Source: Larimichthys crocea
Taxonomy: Eukaryota > Chordata > Actinopteri > Sciaenidae
Assembly (NCBI RefSeq): GCF_000972845.2
Contig: NC_040025.1
Span: forward strand, 16,184,126 to 16,248,125
Direction of reading: 5' to 3'
DNA length: 64,000 nucleotides
In this document: piece by piece, positions 54,346 through 64,000 of the stretch
Numbering within the stretch: the first letter of the stretch is position 1
Layout of the letters: every line of letters begins with the position of its first letter
Position numbers and translations under genes: made by a program
The notes under the pieces: generated by a model
Databases searched by the model: none
What the model was told of the DNA's origin: nothing
The model's input: the letters and a program-made list of their open reading frames with translations, nothing else

Positions 54346-55859
54346 GTTGAGTTATAGCCTAAATAAGCTACCTGTAACAGTTCAACATTTTTTCCTCCAG
54401 GGCATGACAGGAGATATATGTGGATTAAACCTGTGACCTTCTCATAATAGGACAGGCTGTTACCCAATCTAATTTTCTATAAGTTCACAGGATCGTTCCA
54501 ATGACATCCAAGCTTCACTGCACGTATGGCCTCAGGCCTTTTTGTTCACATTGTGGCCAATGAATGGATAGCATGGGGAGGTTGGTGTCATTATCTAAGA
54601 AGAACTATACACACACAAGAGGATTTACAAGAGCTGATTGTAGCAATCTACAGGGTTAGGCTAACAAAGGATTTTTTTAAAAACAGAATTCCCTTTGGAC
54701 TGTGCCACACTTTAAAAAAACAAACAAACACATGCACCTTTTAGAGGGCTTTCTGCTCTGAGCTGCATTAAAATGTAAAGTTTCTACATGCATGGGAACA
54801 TGACATGAAACTCAAAACTACCAATGAGCTGTTCTCAGGACAACAACTTTCTTGAACTCATTCTTCCTGGGGGCACCCATGCCACTGTAATTTTCTCACA
54901 GTGATAAGGCACCCTGATAAATATGACCCACATCTCACCCCCAATCCCTACAGGACCCGTGGTATGTTCACCCACAGTATACAATATGATGCCTCTCTAA
55001 CCATAGTTTAGGACCATATTTGAACATGTATTAGTGTAATTACTGATGATTAAAAAATGGAAAGGTCATCTCTAATTCAGTGTCAGAGGATAATGGTTGT
55101 AAAGTGTTTGCCTTCTTGTCTGCTGGAGGGTTGAGCAAGGTGTCTTTTAACACAATATAGTATTATTTAAGGGTTATACAATTGTTTGTTTGTTTATTAC
55201 ATATCATTCATCTCAATCGTGGGTGCTAATTACATATGCATTGGTAATAGGACAAAACAATGTGTCCACAAATCGTCAGTGTGCCCACTTAAACATGATA
55301 AAAATGATGTAAACAACGTGTATTTGTTTATTTCGGTTATTATCAGCGAACCTTCTGCAACTTGGTCGAGGTTTTATGTCAGATCATGGCAGATTCAAGT
55401 CGATTACTCAGTCACTCCAGCCCAAATGCGCAATGCAAAGCAGCATACAAACAAGAGACGGAATAAGCAGCCATGAAGTGCTCAGCATTGAGTTACGTTA
55501 ATTACAAACATTAATTTGCAAAAGAAATTATGAATCCAATCGATCTCAGTTAGATCGCAGCTGATCATTCGTCGAAACAAACGCATTCACACACGCATGT
55601 CAAAGTAGCTTTGCTCCTACAATCATAACAATCTAATGAAAAATGGCTTCCCTCGATCCGAAAATCTAATGACCTAATATCTAATATATCTCCCATATTT
55701 CAGTGGTCCTGCTCCCCGGGATTAAAACGCTGTGCTGTTTCGTAAACACTCGGACCTCGCACAAAGTTGTTCGTCGTTTACCCTGAAGCAGCAACACGTT
55801 TTTACCTGTGTGTGCTAATAAAACACTGTTTTTGCTCGCTCTTTTGCACGCATTAATTT

Positions 55860-56620
55860 TTGACGTAGTTGTTTATTAGCCAGCACTGCTAGCAGCGGCG
55901 GCTAGCAGCCGCTTGGCGGAACAGCCGTGTGCAGACGCAACGCAGTTAATAAGCGAAGTGAAGAGAGAGAGAGAGAGATGCTAGTGACCCATGCAAGGGT
56001 ACCCATGGAAAGTTGAGCTGCAAAAAAAAATAGGTAGATGAATGTCTGCAGTCGACTGAAACTTAAAAGAAAACATATATTTGTTGTCGTGTCAACAAAA
56101 GTTTGTGGTTGTGATATTTGGACGCACTGTTTGGTGCAAACTTGCAGGAGCTTTAACGACCTCGCGAGCGAGATTCCTGAACAGAGCTGCTGCTACTCCT
56201 GGGTTGTTAGCATTCAGAGCTAAAGCAACAAGCAAAGGGGGGCCAGGCAGAGAGAGAGAGAGAGAGAGAGAGGGAGGGAGTTTTTGGATTCACTCTATGA
56301 AGCTGGGGAGCCCTTTTTCGGGAGTCGTTAAAGGCTTGTCTCGGTGCTCGATAGTCCCCCCGGCTGTTCACGACCACTCGACACAAAGCTCAAGTTGCTG
56401 GTTAGCCAGCTAACGTAGCATTATCCATCCAGTGTGAGGAGCTAGCTAGCGCCAGCCTTCCGCCGACGTGCACTTCCCCCACTCTCCCTCCAGCCGGCTC
56501 GCTGCAGCGTTAGTCCGGTACATAAAATGAAGCGACCATCAGCATTTTGGGAAGCTGTGTGGCTGTTTGGATTTTGCTGATGTATGAGGAGACGGTATTG
56601 TTTTTGTGAGGTAGGCTTGT
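55860..56620 (+). promoter_or_regulatory. kmt2d CpG-rich promoter and 5' UTR region
   Basis: High CpG content compared with flanking DNA (CTAGCAGCGGCGGCTAGCAG near 55888, later GCCGACGTGCAC and GGCTCGCTGCAGCG), GA microsatellite runs at 55962-55978 and 56251-56275, and no TATA box. A donor-like GAG/GTAGGC at 56610-56611 could end a non-coding first exon; the coding exon's acceptor is at 59170-59171. CpG remains high to about 57100, so the true first-exon end is uncertain. Confidence 0.5.
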
Positions 56621-58819
56621 TTTGATTATGGCCTCTTTGAACTTTTTCTTTCTTGCAGCAGACATACCTAAAGACTCTCCAACCCTGACCTTAGACCGGG
56701 CAATGTTAGCTCCGCTATCGGGAACGTTTTAGCTGTTAGCTTCAGGGACCCGTCGGGGGGTGTCTACTTGCTGGAGAGCAAGCCGCGTTACCTGGGTGCT
56801 AACTTTAGGTTGGAATATGTTCAACGTCGGCGGTGGTCGAGGTGTGATCCACGGGGTGGCCGGCTGACATTTGTTGAAGTGCGTGTGCCTGTGCGTGATA
56901 TTTGATGAATTTCTTGTAGTTTAGCCTCTTTCGGGACACTTTGCTGCTACGTCACCGTTGGTAGTTGTTAGCATTTCCGTATCAGCTTGTCGCCGGTGAC
57001 ACGGACCTGGCTATTTGCTGGACAGAGCCAACCCTTTTTTGAAGTCGGTGTTTACATTGAGGAATAGTGCTTAGCTCTGCAATTATTCAACTATAAAACC
57101 TCAATAGCTTTTTCACCGTGGCACTGCGAAACAAACGCCAGCCAGTGTCGGCTAACATTAAGGTTATTAAAACACCCGTTCACCGCCAAAGTTAACTTGT
57201 AAAAAAACGTTAACACTTTTTCATGTTAACTTAGCTTAGCCAGGATGTTAAGGCTCATCATGTCATCACTTTTCAACTTCACATTTAGAGACACTGTAAG
57301 CTGTGATGTGATGCTTTTTTATTTCTAATGGGACTTTTGCTTTGACGTTAGTTTGTTGTCGTGTTGCTGCCACCGTTTATTACGAAGATGTAACGTTTCA
57401 TTTTTCCATCTGCTCACAAGCGTTTTGCCAACAGCTTTCAGGTGCCATTTGCTAAACAGTGCTTCAATGTAGCACCATATATTGTGTGTGTGTGTATAAT
57501 AAAATAGTGCAGGTATGCTTTATTTTTAGTGAGTGTGTGGAAAACACTCCTGGATAAATACAAGGCGTGCACATACATTATAAACACGATAAACGCGCAG
57601 CCGTCCTCGGTCGGATATTTTGCTTGATGAACATTTCGAAATGTGTTATCGTTAGCTCACAGGAAGCTCAGTCTTGTGTGTGTGTGTGTTGTTGTTTTGC
57701 AACTGCACTGGCGTGTCTGAAAGCTAGGTTTCAAAGTCACTGTCACATTTATTGTCATTTGAGCCCATGAGATCGGAGAGGCAGGGGGTGGTGGGGGGTG
57801 CCGTGCAGCCTCGCATCATGGATGATGATCTCTGTGATCTATTTTCTAACATTCACCATGATCCTGACAAATATTAACGAGGCTGTGATGTAAAACAGCG
57901 AAGCCGATCGCGCTCTTATTTTGAAAGTATCACCCCCGTTTATGCTGTTTTTAAACCATACGAAAAACGACTTCCTATTATTAGCTTCGCGTGTTTAAAC
58001 ACGGTGACCCCGTCCAGTCCTGCATTGTTTGTTTTACAGTATTTCATATAAATGGCGTGAATCTCGCAGCGGAACTATGAAGCGAGCAACAAAGGTTCTG
58101 CACGAAAGGAGTCCCGCTGCAACAGGAAGTTCTGCACACGGAAGTTGTGTTTTCTTTGTGTATCCCGATTTATGGTTGTTTTATTTTAGGAAAACACCAT
58201 TTTAGTTTGATCATTTTGTGCCTTTTCACGCTGCAGATTCACCCGATCCCTTTGGATTATGCATTGCTGGGTAAATAACAACTTGAAGTGTTAAAGAGGT
58301 TTGCGATTGATCTGCCTCCTGTGAGACCCCCGCGCTATTTTCATGAGTTTGCGAGCAAAGCTCGGCTGCAGCAGTGCTAACGACAGTCAGATTAACACAA
58401 GGAAACAACTAAACTGAGGACCTGGCTGCCATGTCTAAGTGTTTGCATTGTTGTTGTTTGTAGGTCTTTGTTTGAAAAGTGCAGTGAAGAGTCCAGTGTG
58501 GCAAGAAAATATGATATGATGATAAACATGCTGCCTAATGAGATGTCATTATTTATTTTGGTCAGTGGGGACCTGTGTACTGTTTGGCTGTTTATTTCTT
58601 ATGGGAGCAAAGCTAACCTCTTGAATTTAGTCGTTTCTCCAATGTCATTTATTATGCGGTGATTGTTGTTAATACATATTTGTACATTTGGGTATGTTGG
58701 CTTAAACAAAATGTTACCTAATATCATTCCATCAATTCAGTTTTAAGGCTTTTTTTAACCAACTGTCTTAGTAGTGTATTAAAACCTGCAACCTATGCTG
58801 TCTCTCATAACCCGATATT

Positions 58820-58820
<1 letters not shown>

Positions 58821-58879
<59 letters not shown>

Positions 58880-58930
58880 CTTTATTGATCCCCAAAGGGA
58901 AATTCTTGTGTTGCAGCCACAGTTACAAAT
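58821..58930 (-). mobile_element. Retroposon 3' tail with (GATA)n microsatellite
   Basis: Read on the minus strand, the phrase GAATTTCCCTTTGGGGATCA is followed by AATAAAG and then a long (TATC)n tail. This is the characteristic 3' end of abundant teleost non-LTR retroposons. Only the 3' end is recognisable, and the insertion lies in a kmt2d 5' intron in opposite orientation to the gene. Confidence 0.65.
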
Positions 58931-59205
58931 ATTTCAAGCACATCACAGGCATGCATAATGTACCAAAAGACATGAGGTAGATAAAATGAAAATGCATAAT
59001 CACAGTTTAACTATAGCAACATGATACAACAAATCATCAAAGAGTGACATTTACTTGACCCAATGTTAATGGCATAACCAGTTTTCAGATAAAATGCCCA
59101 CACATTGTTTGCATGCCGTCAGTTCTACTTAATATTTACATGTTTATTGTATTTGTGTTTTTAAATTGCAGATCTCTGTCAAGGAGGTCAAAATCAGTAC
59201 GGGGG

Positions 59206-62200
59206 ATGGACGAGCAGAAATCAAACTGCGAAGAGAATGACTCTGAACCAACAGGTAATGTGTTTGTTTTTGTTGTTTGTTTGTTTATGTCCCAACGTCA
59301 TCCATTATAATTGTACACTATTCTGCAGGAAGGCGTATAATATCACATGTGCCTTTGTTCTAAAAGAGAAATGCACACAGACGAGAACAAAAACAGATTT
59401 TTCATTTTTGTAAACATAATTCATTACCAGACAATGGAGCAGAACAAATAGGGACATACTTATCTCCCCGTAACAGATAAGTCAGTATGGGTTTAGTAAA
59501 AAGTATGTATGGGTTTAGTAAAAAGTATGTATATGTGTTTGCTTAAAGTGACTTTTTTCTTTTTTCCCTCCATTTTACAGCTGATGACAATGCCCCTTCA
59601 AAACAGCTTGTCTCCTCTGAGGAGGAGTCCAAAGCCCTTCCTGCTGCTGAGGATGTGTCTGGTGCTACTGCAGCCTCTTCCAGCACACCTGTGTAAGTTT
59701 TTCATTCAGCTCCTAAAGGATATTTTTTGCGCTCTCTTGTGGTCTTCATCCCACAAAGCTGCTCATGTAAAACCAAAAACTGGATCTCCACGTTTATTTT
59801 TTTGAATAATTTTGTTTGTGACCCGACAGAGAGAACGTTCGAGCCTGTGCGCTTTGTAACTGTGTGGAGCGGAGCCTGCATGGACAGCGGGAACTGAGAC
59901 TCTTCGGGCCATCTTCTGAACGGCCGACCCTCAAGCCATCAGCTTCTGCACTGCCTCAGCCCGGGAATGATGACCTGTCTTCCATTGGATTTTCTGACTC
60001 CCCCTGCCTGGCCGCACTCTTTGACGACTCAGGTTGAATGCAAAACATTACACTATATTATTACATATTATTAGTGTACAACAAATAATTACTTTTACGT
60101 TTGCACCTTCTTGAAGCCATGCGCACAGATGTAGAATTGAAGTTTGGTTGGAAATGTTACTGATGGTGGGCTTTATAATGAACAGGGGGCTGTTGGGTTC
60201 ATCACTGGTGTGCGGTGTGGTCAGACGGAGTGAAGCGGATGGAGAATGAGGAGCTGGAGAACGTGGATAAGGCCGTTATCTCAGGGACACAGCGGGTAAG
60301 CGATAGACTTAATAGACTTTATATAGACTTATATAGACTCAATAGACTTTGTTTAGGTGGTATTATTACACCAACTTCTTTCACAATCTTACTCTTAACC
60401 ATTGTTTTGTTTCAGCTTTGCGAATACTGCAAAAGGCTGGGTGCAACCATTCGATGCCATGCTGAGGGCTGCTTACGGTTCTACCACTTCCCCTGCTCGG
60501 CAGCCAGCGGATCCTTCCAGTCCATGAAGCAGTTGGTCCTCCTCTGTCCAGAGCACATAGACAGAGCAGAGGCGTTGGGTAAGAAGCAGACATCTTTGTC
60601 AGAATGTTGACACTTAAGGCATGCTCACAGTCTAGAGCCTGTGCTCTGCACACATGTCTCATGAAACAGCACTCAAGTGCAAAGCACTTAGAATCTCTAA
60701 AAAGTGGCAACTAGCTACCTACCTAGAAAAACACAAAAATAGATCACACTAATGCAATTTTTATTTTTATAATACCATTTCATATGTGTCTTTTTTTTTT
60801 TTTATAGCAGGTGAGGAGTCTTGGTGTGCAGTGTGTGACTCAGCGGGGGAGCTCACAGACTTGCTGTTCTGTACGGGTTGTGGCCTACATTATCATGCGG
60901 CCTGTTTGGAGATTGGTGCCACGCCCATCCAGCGTACAGGTTGGCAGTGCCCGGAGTGTAAAGTGTGCCAGACTTGCAGGTGAGTCTTTTTTTTTCCCCC
61001 TTTATGAGCGATTCAGATGCCATGCCTAACATTTTGCACAATATTTATATAGTTTTTAATAGACATTTATAATTTTACACTTGAACTTTATTTCTGCATT
61101 TTAAGATTAATGTCTTGATTCTTAATTTTCTTAGACAACCAGGCGAAGACTCCAAAATGTTGGTATGCGATGCCTGTGATAAGGGCTACCACACCTTCTG
61201 TCTCCAGCCGGCCATGGATTCTCTTCCCTCTGACCCATGGAAATGCAGAGTAAGTCACATTTGTCACTCAGCTTTGTACAAAGAGGTGGCCTTCCCCTAA
61301 AAATCTATTGTGGAAGCAAGTTTACTTACATGTTTAAGACAGAATCCTTCTGTCAGAAACCTTTTTATTCATCAGGACATTTGAAGAGTTCTTTGACCAT
61401 TTATCTTACATTCAGTCCCTATAATCTGTGCTATGTCAGAGGTGTCGTGTTTGTACGGAGTGTGGCGTCCGTGGTCTGATGCTGCCAGGTTCGGCCCAGT
61501 GGTTTGACAACTATTCTGTGTGTGAGGCCTGCCAGCGTCACCGCAGCTCTACGTGTGGCGTGTGCAGCAAAGCTGCCAACCCGTCTGTCATTCTGCAGTG
61601 CTGCAGCATGTGCCACAGGTGAGTTTAATGCACAAGTGCAATAGTGTTCAATGGAGGTAACTATCATGAGTGGGCTTGTAGCTCATATTGTCGTAAAATA
61701 TTTCCTAATGATCTCTTTATTGCCATAGGTGGGTACACAGTGAGTGCACTCTAGCAGGGGAGTTTCCAGAAGCCAAGTGCATTTGCGTGCTTTGCAAGGA
61801 GCAGCAGCCTGTTACTCAACCATACACAGCAGAGGTACAAACCAGAGAGGCATCTGAGGAGACTGAAGGACACGTAGATTTGGTGGAGATGACAATCCAA
61901 ACGGATGCAGACATGGTGACAGAAGAGCACACAGATTTATCAGAGGTGGCAACAGGACAAAAAGGCACAGCAGAGATGGGTCAGGCTGAAGCCACAACTG
62001 ACAAAGAGACACCCATGGACTTGGGTAAGTCTGAGTTGGACACATGTCTACAAAACATGCCAGTCATGTGTTTTTGTTGGATTAATGAAATAATGCAACT
62101 TGTTTATGTTCAAGATGTTCTGATGTAAGCTAACTACTATTGGCTTTAGGGGTGGATTCTGCAGTTGTTGAGACAACAGACACCGGGGAGAAGATCATGG

Positions 62201-63941
62201 AGGAAAAGCCGACGGTAGCAACAGAAGAATTCACTTCTGAGGCACCCGCTGCTCCACTCGAGTCTACAGGTAAACACAGAACACAGTTCAGACATGCATA
62301 TTTGAAACTGAAAACAAAGCAGCACTTTATTATTTGCATCATGCTGTGCCGTAACTAATGACAGATTTATAAATGTGAACACTAATAACCATCCATTCCT
62401 TAATCTTGTATGTAGACTGTGCAACAACAGAACAGGGGCTTTCTTGTCTACCTGCTGATGAAGAGGGAGCAAAAGAGGCAGTCAGCCAGGTGACCCAAGC
62501 CACCCCTTCCCAGGACCCCACAGCAGAGACACAGTGTAACAGTCCTAAAGTAGAACCACCAGTGTCACAGCAGGGTCCTGAAAATATGGAGGTGGAGAAA
62601 GAGGCGGAGGAAGAGAAGCAGGAGACCACCCCCTCAGTGGTCCAAGAAGTATCAGCAGCATTTTTAAATAGTGACTCTGATGACATGCCAATCACAGAAC
62701 CATTGAGTAAGGATCCACCAAAGTTACCAGCTTCTCCTGCCTCTGTGGATAAAACAGATCATTTGCCCATGGCTAATGAGCAGGAAAGAAGTCCATGCCA
62801 GGACCACCGGTCTCCCTCACCTCTTTCTTTATCAGTAGACACACAAGAGGGCCTCTCTACTGTGGACATGGAGGGGAGGTTACTACCTCCCTCTGAGGAG
62901 GAGGAAGACGAGGATGATGATGAGCCAATGAAAGGAGAGGATCATAATTTGGACATAAAGGAGGAACTTCATGAGCGAGCGGTTAAGCCAGAATTGCTGC
63001 TGGATGAGATGTCCAACATGAGCCATGGAGATGAGAGCAGCAGTGGCTTTATGGGCTCTCCAGGGGAAGCTGATCATCAGCTCTCTATGGAATTTGGCCT
63101 TGTACCCGCTGGACGCTCACACACAGATAACCTGCTCACTGAGACCGATGACTCGCTTCCTTTTGAACCCCTCAGAAGCGACAGAGAGAAGGTGAAGCGC
63201 AGAGGATCCCCAGGTCGCTCACGGGTCAAACAGGTGAATTTGCCATGTACAAGTTGGACTATGAAGATTGAGCAACTGCGTTCTTTACCTGCTGTTTTCA
63301 TGATGTCATTGTCACATTCACCCAACATGGTTTGATACTGAAATGTTTTTCCTCTACTCATAGGGGCGAAGCAATAGTTTTCCTGGGAAGCGTAGACCTC
63401 GAGGAGGAGGAGGAGGTGGTGGTGGTGGTGGTGGTGGAGGGAGAGGGCGTGGTGGTAGATCACGCCTCAAAGCCATGGCCTCCTGCATTGATGCCTTCTT
63501 GGTAAGCTGTGATTTACACAATTTGTCATAATTTGTCATTTAATTACATATTTTGGTAATACGTTTTACTATTTATTCCCTTGTCCACAGCTAAGCATGA
63601 CCACAGACACTGGAACAAGTAAGGAGGAGGATGATGAGGAAGATGACACCATGCAGAACACAGTGGTTCTTTTCTCAAACACTGATAAATTTGTCCTGCT
63701 CCAGGTACAGCTATTGTTGTAGTGTGACATTTTTAATTACCCTAAGGCACAGTTACCACTTTAAATGCAACACAAATAGACTCTTTGTTTCCTCACTTTC
63801 ATTTTTCCTTTTTCTCTTTCTGTCGTCTGTTTTTAGGATATGTGTGTTGTGTGTGGCAGTTTTGGAAAGGGGCCCGAGGGGCAGTTGTTGGCATGCGCTC
63901 AGTGTGCCCAGTGTTACCATCCTTACTGTGTGAACAGCAAA
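59206..63941 (+). CDS. kmt2d: Histone-lysine N-methyltransferase 2D, N-terminal part
   Basis: KMT2D (MLL4) is the catalytic core of a COMPASS-like complex that monomethylates H3K4 at enhancers. Coding exons: 59206-59254 (exon from 59172), 59581-59692, 59830-60032, 60186-60295, 60416-60578, 60811-60979, 61135-61249, 61440-61618, 61729-62024, 62150-62269, 62416-63233, 63364-63501, 63591-63704, 63837-63941. Phases agree, giving 897 aa before the window ends. Order: MDEQKSN start; extended PHD (C60-D209; CALC, HHWC, YHFPC, CPEH); PHD1 from C218; PHD2 with DKGYHTFCLQP; PHD3 C346-C389; long acidic low-complexity stretch (about 390-770); RGSPGRSRVKQGRSNSFPGK; a 13-Gly run within an AT-hook-like region; MQNTVVLFSNTDKFVL; and the start of PHD4 (CVVCGSFGKGPEG). 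The catalytic SET domain lies beyond the window. Synteny and the linker segments favour kmt2d over kmt2c. Confidence 0.96.
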
Positions 63942-64000
63942 GTAAGCTCCTCACCCCCCCCTCCTCCCTCAATCATTGAATTTTGGAAATCCAGGTAGAT

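Larger units (their letters stand above)
51500..55850. other. Intergenic DNA between dhh and kmt2d
   Basis: No coding exon was found on either strand, including any sign of a Rheb-like GTPase (RHEBL1 lies here in human). The stretch contains purine-rich AAG repeats (52497-52531), a transposon-like element (52664-52930), an (AT)n tract (53717-53762), three CCAAT words at 53203-53282 and a decayed repeat near 54290. Confidence 0.55.

Noticed and set aside
63077..63463. Minus-strand 128-aa frame with His and Leu runs
   Set aside because: It is antisense to the kmt2d Gly-rich exon; the plus strand has conserved PHD-linker sequence and matching splice phases.

Overview
This window is vertebrate genomic DNA, most probably from a ray-finned (teleost) fish. 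The genes are split by canonical GT-AG introns, repeats of teleost type are scattered through it, and five genes homologous to genes of human 12q13 lie in a row: ikzf4 (-), dnajc22 (-), lmbr1l (+), dhh (+) and kmt2d (+, cut by the right edge). I joined exons by hand; splice phases agree throughout. The models give 574 aa (Ikzf4), 332 aa (Dnajc22), 492 aa (Lmbr1l), 459 aa (Dhh) and the first 897 aa of Kmt2d.

Layout. 1-4.0 kb: no supported gene. 4.0-12.5 kb: ikzf4 with flanks. 12506-12535: a run of 30 N. 12.5-21.0 kb: a second, indel-ridden copy of 4.0-12.5 kb, most simply a false (haplotypic or unpolished) duplication at a scaffold join, since both copies end in the same poly-T tract. 21.1-26.8 kb: a mosaic of repeated pieces around intact dnajc22, including a truncated dnajc22 copy and a third partial ikzf4 copy. 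27.7-42.4 kb: lmbr1l. 46.4-51.5 kb: dhh. 55.9 kb to the end: kmt2d promoter, 5' UTR and first coding exons. The space between is ordinary intergenic or intronic DNA with microsatellites, a tRNA-derived SINE, retroposon tails and fragments of one transposon-like family.

The genes do not form a pathway or operon; their adjacency is ancestral synteny. Ikzf4 is a zinc-finger repressor, Dnajc22 a membrane J-protein, Lmbr1l a nine-pass lipocalin-receptor-like protein, Dhh a secreted morphogen and Kmt2d an H3K4 methyltransferase.

I found no undescribed multi-gene system. The most interesting biology is in dhh: the autoprocessing domain has His where known hedgehogs have the general-base Asp used for cholesterol transfer (Asp46 of the Hint domain), and Ser where they have the Cys of the SCY motif. 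Kmt2d also keeps a complete third PHD finger that human KMT2D lacks. The 4-26 kb interval should be treated as suspect assembly before any claim of ikzf4 or dnajc22 gene duplication.
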